This document shows, piece after piece, positions 28,486 through 38,323 of a DNA stretch of 64,000 nt. A program made the translations under genes and the position numbers. How positions within the stretch are numbered: the stretch's first letter is position 1; every line of letters starts with the position of its first letter. The notes under the pieces are model-generated. The model had not been told where the DNA came from, searched no databases, and saw only the letters and a program-made list of their open reading frames with translations. Source of the stretch: Naasia aerilata (GTDB lineage Bacteria; Actinomycetota; Actinomycetes; Actinomycetales; Microbacteriaceae); assembly GCF_030296595.1 (NCBI RefSeq), contig NZ_AP027731.1, positions 744,001 through 808,000 of the forward strand. The letters run 5' to 3'.

Positions 28486-29373
28486 TCAGACGGTCGCGAA
28501 CACCTCGCGCATGAGCGCGGCGGTCTCGCTCGGCGTCTTGCCGACCCGCACGCCTGCGGCCTCGAGGGCCTCCTTCTTCGCCTGGGCGGTGCCCGACGAG
28601 CCGGAGACGATCGCACCCGCGTGACCCATCGTCTTGCCCTCCGGCGCGGTGAAGCCTGCGACGTAGGCGACGACGGGCTTGGTGACGTTGGCCTTGATGA
28701 AGTCAGCCGCGCGCTCCTCGGCGTCGCCGCCGATCTCACCGATCATCACGATGGCCTTGGTCTCCGGGTCCGCCTCGAACGCGGCCAGCGCGTCGATGTG
28801 CGTGGTGCCGATGATGGGGTCGCCGCCGATGCCGACGGCGGTCGAGATGCCGATGTCGCGCAGCTCGAACATCATCTGGTACGTCAGCGTGCCCGACTTG
28901 GACACGAGGCCGATGGGGCCGGCGTCCGTGATGGTCGCGGGGATGATCCCGGCGTTCGACTTGCCGGGGCTGATCACGCCGGGGCAGTTTGGCCCGATGA
29001 TGCGCGTGGTGCCGCCCTTGGCCTTCGCCTGCGCCCAGAACTCAGCGGAGTCCTTGACCGGGATGCCCTCGGTGATCACGACCGCCAGGGGGATCTCGGC
29101 GTCGACGGCCTCCAGCACGGCGGCCTTCGCGAAGGCCGGCGGCACGAAGATGACCGACACGTTCGCGCCGGTGGCCGCCATGGCCTCAGCCACCGTGCCG
29201 AAGATCGGCAGCGTGCGCCCCTCGATTTCGACCTCGGTGCCCGCCTTGCGCGGGTTGACGCCGCCGACGATCTGCGAGCCGGACTTCAGCATCCGGCCGG
29301 CGTGCTTAGTGCCCTCGGACCCGGTCAGGCCCTGGACGATGATCTTCGAGTTCTCGTCGAGAAGGATCGACAT
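28486..29373 (-). CDS. sucD: Succinyl-CoA synthetase alpha subunit
   Basis: 295 residues, intact. The CoA-binding Rossmann domain ([18 protein letters not shown]) is followed by the ligase domain with the phosphorylated histidine in [21 protein letters not shown] (about 250). With the beta subunit it makes succinate, ATP and CoA in the TCA cycle. 21 bp separate it from sucC. Confidence 0.98.
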   Translation of the reverse strand: MSILLDENSKIIVQGLTGSEGTKHAGRMLKSGSQIVGGVNPRKAGTEVEIEGRTLPIFGTVAEAMAATGANVSVIFVPPAFAKAAVLEAVDAEIPLAVVITEGIPVKDSAEFWAQAKAKGGTTRIIGPNCPGVISPGKSNAGIIPATITDAGPIGLVSKSGTLTYQMMFELRDIGISTAVGIGGDPIIGTTHIDALAAFEADPETKAIVMIGEIGGDAEERAADFIKANVTKPVVAYVAGFTAPEGKTMGHAGAIVSGSSGTAQAKKEALEAAGVRVGKTPSETAALMREVFATV

Positions 29374-29394
29374 GTTCGTTGGTTCTCTTCCTGC

Positions 29395-30556
29395 TCAGGC
29401 GTTCGCCAGCTCGGCGGCCTTGTCGGCGGCGTCGTCCATCGTGTCCACGACGGTCACCAGAGGGTGCGCGGCGTCGGCCAGGATGCGCCGCCCCTCCTCC
29501 ACGTTGTTGCCGTCCAGGCGGACCACGAGGGCTTCGTCGCGGTGTCGCCGAGCTTCTCCAGCGCGCCGACGATGCCGTTCGCGACCGCGTCGCAGGCGGT
29601 GATGCCGCCGAAGACGTTGACGAACACGCTCTTCACCTGCGGGTCGCCCAGGATCACGTCGAGGCCGGCCGCCATCACCTCGGCGGAAGCGCCGCCGCCG
29701 ATGTCGAGGAAGTTCGCGGGCTTCACGCCGCCGTGCGCCTCGCCGGCGTAGGAGACGACGTCGAGCGTCGACATCACGAGTCCGGCGCCGTTGCCGATGA
29801 TGCCGACCTCGCCGTCGAGCTTCACGTAGTTGAGGTTCGCCGCCTTGGCCTTCGCCTCGAGCGGGTCGACGTCGCCGGCCTCGGCGAGCGCGGCGTGGCT
29901 CTCGTGCCGGAACTCGGCGTTCTCGTCGAGGGTGATCTTGCCGTCGAGGGCGATGACCTCCCCGACTCGGTGAGCACCAGCGGGTTCACCTCGACCAGCG
30001 TGGCGTCCTCATCGCGGTACACCCACCAGAGCCGCTCGATGACCGGGACGATGCGGTCGAGCAGGTCCTCGGGGAATCCTGCGGCCCGGGCGATCTCGTT
30101 CGCCTTGTCCGCGTCGATGCCGGTCAGCGGGTCGACCTCGATGCGCGCGAGCGCTTCCGGCTTCTCCACCGCGAGCTGCTCGATCTCCATGCCGCCCTCG
30201 ACGCTCGAGAGCGAGAGGTAGGAGCGGTTGCCGCGGTCGAGCAGCACCGAGAAGTAGAACTCCTGGGCGATGCGGGCACCCGCGGCCACCATCACGCGCC
30301 GCACGATGTGGCCCTTGATGTCGAGTCCGAGGATCGCCTGCGCTGCGGCCTCAGCCTCGGCGGGGCTGTGTGCGACCTTCACGCCGCCGGCCTTGCCGCG
30401 GCCTCCGGTCTTGACCTGCGCCTTGACGACGACAGTGCCGCCCAGCTTCTCGGCCGCTGCGCGGACCTCTTCGGGGGTGTCGGCGACGATGCCGGGGAGC
30501 ACGGGGACCCCGTAGCTCTCGAACAGGTCACGGGCCTGGTACTCGTATAGATCCAC
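29395..30556 (-). CDS. sucC: Succinyl-CoA synthetase beta subunit, two frameshifts
   Basis: About 387 residues, the usual length, once two missing bases are restored: one G in the run at 29960-29963 ([11 protein letters not shown]) and one C at 29529-29531 ([13 protein letters not shown]). The ATP-grasp domain begins [18 protein letters not shown]; the C-terminal domain holds [12 protein letters not shown] and [13 protein letters not shown] start at 30556 with GAGAAG upstream. Two breaks in an essential TCA gene are best explained as sequence error. Confidence 0.93.
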
Positions 30557-30823
30557 GCGTGTCTTCTCGGTCCTTGTGCTTCGGGCTCGGCCGAGGCCGA
30601 GGAGGGACAGCTGAACTCTACCCTTCCCGTGGAGGGCCGCTCGCGCGCGCGGCGGCCCCCGGCCGCGGAATACCGCGGCTATCGGCGCGGGGTATTTCGC
30701 GATTATCAACCAATTCCGGGCCGACTCGCGGAAGTGTCGCCTTTATCCGTACACTAATCCGCGCGGCTATTTCCGCCGCGAATTCCGGGCATAGTCCCTC
30801 AAAGCGATTGCTGAGAAGAAACC
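30557..30823. promoter_or_regulatory. Divergent promoter region of sucC and lsr2
   Basis: For sucC, TAGAGT (30621-30616, minus strand) is a good -10. For lsr2, TACACT near 30751 is a candidate -10, giving a leader of about 65 nt. The stretch 30670-30790 is distinctly AT-richer than the surroundings and holds GAATACC / GGTATTTC inverted words and a CCGCGG-AATA-CCGCGG palindrome (30663-30678). AT-rich DNA is what Lsr2 binds, so autoregulation is plausible. Confidence 0.5.
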
Positions 30824-31174
30824 GTGGCACAGAAAGTCATTGTCGAGACCGTCGACGACCTGGACGGCAGTGTTATCACCGACGGCTCCGGCGGAACCGT
30901 CGCATTCTCCTACCAGGGGAAGTCCTACGAGATCGACCTTTCCTCCGACAACCGTGAGAAGCTCGCGTCCGCTCTCGAGCCCTACATCTCCAAGGCGCGG
31001 CCGACCGGCCAGCGCCGCCGCGTCGCCGAGGCGCCGTCCCAGTCCCGCAACAGCGGCGGCAGCGGCAACCGCCTGCAGGAGGTGCGGGAGTGGGCCCGCG
31101 CCAACGGCCACCAGGTCTCCGACCGCGGCCGCATCTCGAAGCAGATCCAGGACGCGTTCGAACAGGCTCACTGA
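30824..31174 (+). CDS. lsr2: Lsr2 family nucleoid-associated protein
   Basis: 116 residues. The N-terminal dimerisation domain is MAQKVIVETVDDLDGS...KSYEIDLS. A basic linker (GQRRRV) joins it to the C-terminal DNA-binding domain, with VREWARANGHQVSDRGRISKQI and its AT-hook-like RGR core. It silences AT-rich and foreign DNA in actinobacteria. GTG start at 30824. Confidence 0.97.
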   Translation: MAQKVIVETVDDLDGSVITDGSGGTVAFSYQGKSYEIDLSSDNREKLASALEPYISKARPTGQRRRVAEAPSQSRNSGGSGNRLQEVREWARANGHQVSDRGRISKQIQDAFEQAH

Positions 31175-31210
31175 GCTCGTCGAGCTCGTGGCGGCCCGTC
31201 GCGTCTGCTC

Positions 31211-31759
31211 TCAGCGCACCCGCGCGAGGGCGGGCGCGACGGATCGCACCGCGTCGTCGATGAGGGCGGCGGCCACCTCGTACTCGGCCAGGGGCCGGCG
31301 GTAGGGGTCCGGCACGTCATCCTGGTCCGGCGCCACAGGCGCGGCGAAGCCGCGCCGCGCAGCCACGGCGGCGACCACCGACCGCCCGTCGCCTTCCGGC
31401 ACCTCGGCCATGGCTGCCAGACGCGCGAACTGGCGAAGCGTGAAGGTGTAGGCGGACGCCCGGGGAAACAGCTCCACGACGCGCGCCCGGTGCTCCCGCG
31501 CCGCGGTCAGGATCAGCCCCGAGCTCTGCACGAGCTCCCGCGTGACGCGCCGCGCGAGGTGCCCGTCGGGCTCCCCGCCGTGCTGGCGGGACATCAGCGC
31601 CGCTTCGTCGGTCATCGGCATGCCCGGACGAGCGAGCGTTCCGGCGCTGCCGAACTCCACCGGCGCCTCTACGCGGGCGCGGAGCAGCTGCTCGGCGATG
31701 GGAGACCGGCAGATGTTGCCGGAGCACACGAGAAGGACCGGGAAGGCCACGCCGCTCAC
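31211..31759 (-). CDS. Low-molecular-weight protein tyrosine phosphatase
   Basis: About 182 residues. The catalytic P-loop is VCSGNICRSPIAEQLL (C-x5-R) near the N-terminus and the acid is in DVPDPYRRP near the C-terminus. It probably dephosphorylates the tyrosine kinase encoded just upstream, a classical pair in exopolysaccharide control. GTG 31759 is taken as the start; GTG 31750 is also possible. 34 bp follow the kinase stop. Confidence 0.93.
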   Translation of the reverse strand: MSGVAFPVLLVCSGNICRSPIAEQLLRARVEAPVEFGSAGTLARPGMPMTDEAALMSRQHGGEPDGHLARRVTRELVQSSGLILTAAREHRARVVELFPRASAYTFTLRQFARLAAMAEVPEGDGRSVVAAVAARRGFAAPVAPDQDDVPDPYRRPLAEYEVAAALIDDAVRSVAPALARVR

Positions 31760-31793
31760 CGCCCGTGAGCCGCGCCCGTGAGGACGCCGGCGC

Positions 31794-33547
31794 TCACAGG
31801 GTGCCGCTCCGGGCGGCACTCTCCGATTCGAGGAATGCGGCTTCCTCGAGCGTCGTCTCCTGCTCCTCGCCGGAGTCCGGGACCGCCGAGCGGAGCCGGA
31901 CCGCGTTCCGGCGTCCCCTCCGTCGTGCGGGGCGCTGCGGCCGAACCTTGGCCGGCCGCGCACCGCGCGAGATGGAGGACCTGCGGTCAGCCGGAACCGG
32001 CTCGGCCGGCGCCTCGGCCGGCGGCTCGACAGCAGCGGGCAGCTGCACAGCGGGCATGGCGGGCAGGCGCAGCACGGAGGGGTACTCGGCTGCCGAGGGG
32101 CCCACGGCCGGAGGCTCCGTGGGAAGCGGCTCAGCCGGACGCGGCGTTCCCGTCTCCGAGGCCGGCACCCAGTCGGCGACGTCGGCAGGGTCGGCCAGAT
32201 ACCCGTAGCTGTAGCCGTAGCCGTAGGCGTCGGGTCCCTTCGCGGGCAGCATCGTCAGCACGACCCCGGCCGGCGTGACCTCCACGTTCCGCAGAGCGGC
32301 GAAGGTCTGGCGCAGCTGCGCCTTCCGGGTGCGGCCGGAGGCGACGACGACCAGCACGCCCGACACATAGGTCGAGAGCACTGCGGCGTCGGTCACCGGC
32401 AGAAGCGGGGCCGCGTCGAAGAGCACGTACTCATAGCTCTGCTCGAGACGGGCGATGAGCTGCACCATCGCGCTCGAGCCGAGCAGCTCGCTCGGGTTCG
32501 GCGGGATGCGCCCGGCGGGCAGGACGTCGAGGCTTCCGCTCCCCCACGGCTGGACGAGATCGTCGAAGTCGGCCCGGCCGATGAGCAGGTCGGAGAGGCC
32601 GACGGCGCCCTCGAGCCCCAGCATGTCCGCGAGGCGGGGCCGGCGCAGGTCCGCGTCGATGACGATCACCCGGCGACCCGCGTCCGCGAGCGCGATGGCG
32701 AGGTTCGCGACCGTCGTGGTCTTGCCCTCCCCCTGCACGGAGGAGGTGACGACGAAGCTGTGCCGCTGATCCGTTCCGCCGAGGAACTGGAAGTTGGTGC
32801 GCAGCGTCCGGAAGGACTCCGCTCGGATGCTGCGCGGATCGTCCTGGACGATGAGCGGCCGCTCCGGAGCGCGAGCGTCGAACGCGATGCCGCCGATGAT
32901 CGGCGCCGGGGAGAGGCCGCGGACGTCGTGCTCGCCGCGGACATGGGTGTCGAGGGTCTCCCGCAGCACTGCGGCGGCGAGGCCGAGCGCGAGGCCGATG
33001 AGCGTGCCGAGCGCGAGATTGAGCGGAACGTTGGGGCTCTCGGGCGCGGCCGGCTGGACGGCGTCCGTCACCTGGGTGATGCGCACGGGCGATACGCCGG
33101 TGTCCGCCTGGGGGCCTCGAGCTCCTCGACGACGCGGGCAAGGCTCTGCGACGCCGCATTCGCGAGGTCGGCAGCCTCCGCGGGATCGGTGGACGTCGCG
33201 TCGATCTGGATGAGGCTGGTGTCGAGCGGAGCCGTCGCGGTGATGCGCAGTCCCAGCTCCGCCGCAGACTCGTCGAGGTCCAGCTGCTCGATCACGGGAT
33301 TCAGCACCTTGGGCGTGGTCACGAGCTCGGCGTAGGACTTCACCCGGTTCTGGGTGAAGGTGTTCCCCTGCACCAGGTCGCTCACCGTGTCGTTGCTCTG
33401 GACCGACACGAATACCTTCGCCGCCGCCGAGTATTCGGGCGTCGCGACGAAGGAGTAGGCGGCCGCGGCGGCGATCCCGGCGAGGGTGATCGCCGTGATC
33501 AGGATCCATCCTTTGCGGATGATGCGGACATAGTCGCGGAGTTCCAC
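31794..33547 (-). CDS. Polysaccharide co-polymerase / BY-type tyrosine autokinase (Wzz plus kinase), frameshifted
   Basis: About 584 residues after restoring one C at 33110-33114 (LEAP|QADTGVSP). A Wzz chain-length domain with two membrane helices (about 15-35 and 175-195) is fused to a bacterial tyrosine kinase: Walker A SSVQGEGKTTTVANLA, A' motif VIVIDADLRRPRL, Walker B YVLFDAAPLLPVTDA and a tyrosine cluster YGYGYSYGY. A Pro/Ala-rich then Arg-rich tail of about 130 residues is added. GTG start at 33547 with GGGAG upstream. It would regulate surface polysaccharide length, though no such genes are nearby. Confidence 0.92.
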
Positions 33548-33679
33548 GTGGCGCTCCCTGGTCGGGTGGATTGTGCCGGGATCAGCACGGGGGCGTTCCG
33601 AGCCTACGCAGTGGTGTATATCCCGGAAAGCCCGAGAACGGGGGAGGCGGGATTTCACCGCGAATCCTGGGAATTCCCG

Positions 33680-34099
33680 TCAGGAATCCGGAATGAGGCG
33701 CTTCCCCATGCCGGAGGCCGCATCGTCGGCATAGCCGAGTCCGGACCAGAACGAGCCGGCGGAGGAGTTGCCCGCGCGGATCTGGATATTCACCTTGGGG
33801 CACCCGAGCTCGGTGAGCCGCCGCTCGACCTCGCCCATGAGCCGCCGGCCGAGACCTGCTCCCTGCCGATCGGGCGCGACGGCGACGTAGTAGACCCATC
33901 CGCGATGCCCGTCATATCCGGCCATCGCGGAGGCGACCAGTCGGCCGTCCTCCTCGCCCACCAGGAACAGCTCCGGCTGCACCGCGAGCTTGCGCGCGAT
34001 GTCCTTCCGCGGGTCGTTCCAGGGCCTCGTGAGGCCGCAGGCCTCCCAGAGGGCGACGACCGGCTCGGTGTCGCCCTGCCGGAACGGCCGGACCCGCAC
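33680..34099 (-). CDS. GNAT family N-acetyltransferase (YpeA-like)
   Basis: 139 residues. VYYVAVAPDRQGAGLGRRLMGEVE is the acetyl-CoA binding motif, and the NIQIRAGNSSAGSFWSGLGYADD segment is typical of YpeA/RimI-like enzymes. Substrate unknown. The GTG at 34099 follows the pcrA stop codon immediately, so it is expressed with pcrA. Confidence 0.9.
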   Translation of the reverse strand: MRVRPFRQGDTEPVVALWEACGLTRPWNDPRKDIARKLAVQPELFLVGEEDGRLVASAMAGYDGHRGWVYYVAVAPDRQGAGLGRRLMGEVERRLTELGCPKVNIQIRAGNSSAGSFWSGLGYADDAASGMGKRLIPDS

Positions 34100-36435
34100 C
34101 TACGCGAGCTTCTCGATCGGCGCGACCTTGATGAGGAGGCGCTTGCGGCCGGCGACCTCGAACTGGACCTCGGCGATGCGCTTCGCGCCCTCGCCGGTGA
34201 CCGCCATCACCCGCCCGTCCCCGAAGTCCGTGTGCCGGATCCGGTCGCCGGCAGCGAGCACCAGGTCGCCGTTGTCGCGCACCTGCCCCGTGATGCGGTT
34301 CGCCCACTCCGTCTTCGGCTTCGCTGCGGGAGGCGGGCCGCTGGGCGTGCTGTAGGCGCCGCCGTAGCCGTCCCGCCGCGCGTTGAGCGCGCGCGGCTGT
34401 GTGCCGCCGCGGCTCGTCGCCATGCCGGGCGACTGGCGCCAGTCGATGAGCTCGGCCGGGATCTCCTGCAGATAGCGGCTCGGCATCGCGACCGAGACCT
34501 CGCCGAACTGCGCCCGCGTCATCGCCAGGGAGAGGAAGAGTCGCTTGCGCGCGCGGGTGATGCCCACGTAGAACAGCCTGCGCTCCTCCGCGGGGCCCCC
34601 GGCTCGCCCGCCGACATGCGGTGCGGGAGCAGGTCCTCCTCCACACCGGTCAGGAACACCGCCTCGAACTCGAGGCCCTTCGCGGTGTGCAGCGTCATCA
34701 GCGACACCGAGCCGGTCTGGTCGTCGAGATCGTCGGCGGCGGCGACCAGGGACACCTCGGTGAGGAAGTCGAGAAGCGTGCCCTCGGGGTTGTTGCGCTG
34801 GAACTCCTTGGTCACCGCCACGAGCTCCTCGACGTTCTCGGCGCGCGCCTCGTCCTGCGGATCCCGGGATGCGCGGAGCGCATCGAGCAGCCCGCCTTTG
34901 GAGATGAGCAGGGACAGCACCTCGGGCACGCCGTCACCCGGAGCGGTCGGCGGCCGCTCGGTGAGCGCTGCCGCCTCGTCGAGGAGGTCGGACAGCGCGG
35001 TGATCGCACCCGTCACCTTGGGCCCGAGGCCGAGCTCCTTCGCGTGCCGCAGCGAGTCGCGGAAGGTGATCTCGTTCTTCTCGGCGAATGTCGCGAGCTG
35101 GGTCTCGGTGGCCGGTCCGATGCCCCGCTTGGGGGTGTTGAGGATCCGCCGCACCGCGAGGGTGTCGGCCGGATTCGCGACGGCGATCAGGTACGCCATC
35201 GCGTCCTTGATCTCCGCGCGCTCGTAGAACTTGGTGCCCCCGATGATCCGATAGGGGACGGCCGAGCGGATGAAGATCTCCTCGAGCGCACGGGTCTGCG
35301 AATTGGTCCGGTAGAAGACCGCCATGTCGTGATACGCGACGCCCTTGTCCCTGAGCGCCTGGATCTCGTCCGCGACGAACTGCGCCTCGTCGTGCCCGGA
35401 ATAGCCCGTGTAGCCGACGATCTTCTCGCCGTCGCCGTCGGCCGTCCACAGCTTCTTGTCCTTGCGGTCGAAGTTGTTCGAGATGACCGAGTTCGCCGCG
35501 CTCAGGATGTTCTGGGTCGAGCGGTAGTTCTGCTCGAGCAGGATCACCTTCGCACCCGGGAAGTCGCGCTCGAATTCCACGATGTTGCGGATGTCGGCCC
35601 CGCGGAACGCGTAGATCGACTGGTCAGAGTCGCCGACCACGGTGAGCGAGGCCGGCTCGGTGGCGGCCAGCAGGCCCGGCTCCAGCTCGGCCGGGGACTT
35701 CGTGAGCTCGCGGATGAGCGAGTACTGAGCGTGGTTGGTGTCCTGGTACTCGTCGACGAGGATGTGCCGGAACCGCTTCTGGTACGCGGCAGCGACGTGC
35801 GGGAACGCCCGGAAGAGGTACACCGTCTGGCTGATGAGGTCGTCGAAGTCGAACGCATTGGCGCTCGAGAGGGCCCGCGAGTACTGGCGGAAGATCTCGA
35901 CGAACATGACCTCGTTGGGGTCGTTGAAGTTCGCCTGCCGCGCGTAGCTCTCGACATCCGCGAGCTCGTTCTTGAGCTTGGAGATGCGGGCCGCCGTCGA
36001 AGCGACCGTGAAGCCGAGGACGTCGGCCTCGAGGTCCTTGATGATCCGCTTGATCAGCGCGCGGGAGTCGCCCGAGTCGTAGATCGTGAAGTTGCGGCTG
36101 TAGCCGAACTGCTCGGCCTCCCGGCGAAGGATCCGCACGCAGGCGGAGTGGAAGGTGGAGATCCACATGCCTTCGGCGGCGGTGCCGACGAGGTGCCGGA
36201 CCCGCTCGCGCATCTCCCCCGCGGCCTTGTTCGTGAAGGTGATGGCGAGGATCTGGCTGGGCCACGCCTCCCGCGACTCGAGCAGGCCGGCGATGCGGTG
36301 GGTGAGGACGCGGGTCTTGCCCGAGCCGGCCCCCGCCACGATGAGGAGCGCGGGACCGCGGTAGAGCACGGCCTCGCGCTGCTGCGGATTGAGCCCCTCG
36401 AGCAGCGGTGATGACGTCGGCGCGATAGTGCTCAT
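34100..36435 (-). CDS. pcrA: ATP-dependent DNA helicase PcrA/UvrD, frameshifted
   Basis: About 778 residues after restoring one base in the GGGGCCCCC run at 34592-34600 (GEPGGPAEERRLFYVGITRARKRL). SF1A helicase: Q motif GLNPQQREAV, Walker A VAGAGSGKTRVLTHR, motif II VDEYQDTN, motif III GDSDQSIYAFRGA, motif V LMTLHTAKGLEFEAVF, and a C-terminal Tudor-like domain (GDRIRHTDFGDGRVMAV). Acts in nucleotide excision repair and replication restart. ATG start at 36435. Confidence 0.95.
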
Positions 36436-36630
36436 GAGGCCATCGAGTCTAAGCGAGGCCCCCGACAGCGGGCCGAACGAACCGCACGTCGCAGACTCGC
36501 GGACGAGCGCTGCGGCCGCCGCGCGGAGAAGCCGCTCGGTCGCGACCGGGTACCCTTCCCGGGTGAGTTCGCGACGGCCGGCGAGTCCGGAGCCGAACGC
36601 CGGGCTCCCCTCCGCTGGTCCACCTACCCG

Positions 36631-37089
36631 GTGCGCCAGCCGCTCGGGCTCATCCTTCTCGTGTGCGGGGCGGCGATGGTGCTGCCGATGACCGCTGCCA
36701 CCGCCGAGCTCGGACTCGTCGGGTCTGCGGTGCACGCCGCAGGATGGCTGATCCTGCCCGCGCGTGGCGGACGCCGGGTGCTCGCCGCCCTGGCCTGCCT
36801 GCTGTCCCTCTACCTGATGCTGCTGGGGCCCCAGCTCGCGGCGCTCATGGCAGTGCCGCTCGCCCTCTGGTTCCTGGTCCGCCGCCGGCCCGCGAAGGCC
36901 TATCCCCTCACCCTCGCCCCGGCGGTGGCCGGGCTGCTCCTCACCCAGGTCACGGGGCCGTACGGCGCACGCATCCCGGTGCTCGCGGCGACCGCGGCGG
37001 TCGCCGTGGGCGCCGCATGGGTCGCCTCGCGTTTCTCCATCAGAGAACCTGCGCCTTCTACCAGGGAAAACGAACCTTCCGGCCGCTAA
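36631..37089 (+). CDS. Small hypothetical membrane protein
   Basis: About 152 residues with four to five short hydrophobic helices and a polar C-terminus; no family recognised. GTG 36631 is the first usable start in this frame. A TACCCT -10 (36551-36556) followed after 6 nt by GTG 36563 in another frame suggests the true start lies there and that one base is missing in between; the intervening frame reads EFATAGESGAERRAPLRWSTYP. Confidence 0.6.
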   Translation: MRQPLGLILLVCGAAMVLPMTAATAELGLVGSAVHAAGWLILPARGGRRVLAALACLLSLYLMLLGPQLAALMAVPLALWFLVRRRPAKAYPLTLAPAVAGLLLTQVTGPYGARIPVLAATAAVAVGAAWVASRFSIREPAPSTRENEPSGR

Positions 37090-37150
37090 AATCGGAGTCA
37101 TTATCACTTCCCTGCCCGGGATGGTCCCGGCCAGAGGGATCTGAGGAGCC

Positions 37151-37959
37151 ATGGCACTGTCCAGCAATCCCGCATTCAACAACAGCCCCGCCTTCAACGG
37201 CAGGGGCGATGTCGCCGCTCGCGTCAACGCGCCTTCGGCGGAGGAGCTTGACGCGCTCTACGCGCGTCCGGCAGCCACCGCGGATGACACCGGCCGGATG
37301 ACGTACGAGGACACGATCGTCAAGACGGTCGGCCTCTTCGCCGTCCTGCTCGTCGGCGCAGCGATCGGCTGGTTCATCCCGGCTCTCGCCATCGTGGGCA
37401 TGATCGGCGGCCTCGTCCTCGGCCTCGTCAACACCTTCAAGCGGCAGCCGTCCGTTGGCCTGATCGTCGGCTACGCGGCGTTCGAGGGCCTCTTCGTCGG
37501 CGGGATCTCCGCCTTCTTCGAGATGGCCTGGCCCGGTGTGGTCGTGCAGGCGGTCCTTGCCACGCTCGTCACCGTGGGTGTCGTGCTCGCGCTGTTCGCG
37601 AGCGGCAAGATCCGCGCCTCGGCTCGTGCGACGAAGATCTTCCTCGTCGCGATGGTCGCCTACCTGGTGTTCTCGCTGGTCAACGTGGCGCTGATGCTGT
37701 TCAACGCCCCGGTCGCCGGCGGTGCGTTCGGCCTGAACTCGAGTGTCGAGATCTTCGGCCTCCCGCTCGGCATCGTGATCGGCGCCCTCGCGGTGCTGCT
37801 CGCCTCGTACTCGCTGGTGCTCGACTTCGACTACATCCAGCGCGGTGTGAAGAGCGGCCTCCCCGCAAGTTCGGCTGGCAGGCCGGCTTCGGCATCATGG
37901 TGACGGTCGTCTGGCTCTACGTGGAGTTCCTCCGCCTCTTCGCCATCGCCCGCAACTAA
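37151..37959 (+). CDS. Bax inhibitor-1 / YccA family membrane protein, frameshifted
   Basis: About 269 residues once one C is restored in the run at 37861-37864 (KSGLP|RKFGWQAGFGIMV). Soluble N-terminus of about 55 residues with NNSPAFN repeats, then seven membrane helices and a C-terminal WLYVEFLRLFAIARN typical of the actinobacterial subgroup. These proteins are pH-sensitive cation-leak channels by homology; the bacterial role is unclear. A clear terminator follows. Confidence 0.92.
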
Positions 37960-38002
37960 CACCCCTCACGAGCAGCACCGACCAGGTGCGAGCTCACCCG
38001 AG

Positions 38003-38035
38003 AGAGGACGGTCCCCTCGGGGGCCGTCCTCTTTT
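38003..38035 (+). terminator. Rho-independent terminator after the Bax1-like gene
   Basis: AGAGGACGG (38003-38011) pairs with CCGTCCTCT (38024-38032) around CCC/GGG, followed by TTTT. Typical stem plus U-run. Confidence 0.9.
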
Positions 38036-38099
38036 CGCTTAAGACGAGCAACCACCGAAATGCCCCTACGCGCGCTCGCGTCGCGTCCCAGCTGGGCAA

Positions 38100-38143
38100 G
38101 GACGTTCCAGGGACGCCCCTGCAAGGGGCTCACTGGAACGTCC
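38100..38143. repeat. Nested palindrome 1
   Basis: Outer arms GGACGTTCCAG (38100-38110) and CTGGAACGTCC (38133-38143) enclose a second hairpin GCCCCT-GCA-AGGGGC (38115-38129). It lies in a 364-bp gene-free gap between two convergent genes, just after a normal terminator, so it is not needed as one. Confidence 0.85.
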
Positions 38144-38178
38144 CCATATCCGCCTCACGAACGCGACATTCCTGCAGA

Positions 38179-38269
38179 GCGGGGGCCGGGTGGCCCATTC
38201 TCTTGCGAGTTTTGGCGCGCATGCTTGCGCGCCAATGTCTGAGCTGAGAATGGGCCACCCGGCCCCCGC
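38179..38269. repeat. Nested palindrome 2, 24-bp perfect arms
   Basis: Perfect 24-bp arms (38179-38202 and 38246-38269; core GGGTGGCCCATTCTC / GAGAATGGGCCACCC) enclose a hairpin TTGGCGCGCA-TGCT-TGCGCGCCAA (38212-38235). Same architecture, long outer arms with a separate inner hairpin, as the neighbouring palindrome and the elements at 44184 and 45289. Confidence 0.88.
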
Positions 38270-38323
38270 GGCCCCTAGCAGACCACCCAACCAGCGATGG
38301 CGGAGCCGAGCGCTAGGAGCCGT

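Noticed and set aside
29395..30556. Programmed frameshifting in sucC and other genes
   Set aside because: No slippery heptamer plus pseudoknot was seen, two breaks occur in one gene, and the same kind of break recurs in unrelated housekeeping genes at G/C runs.
30557..30823. Small RNA or tRNA gene between sucC and lsr2
   Set aside because: No cloverleaf or T-loop (GGTTCGAATCC-like) found; the AT-rich stretch is better explained as promoter and Lsr2-binding DNA.
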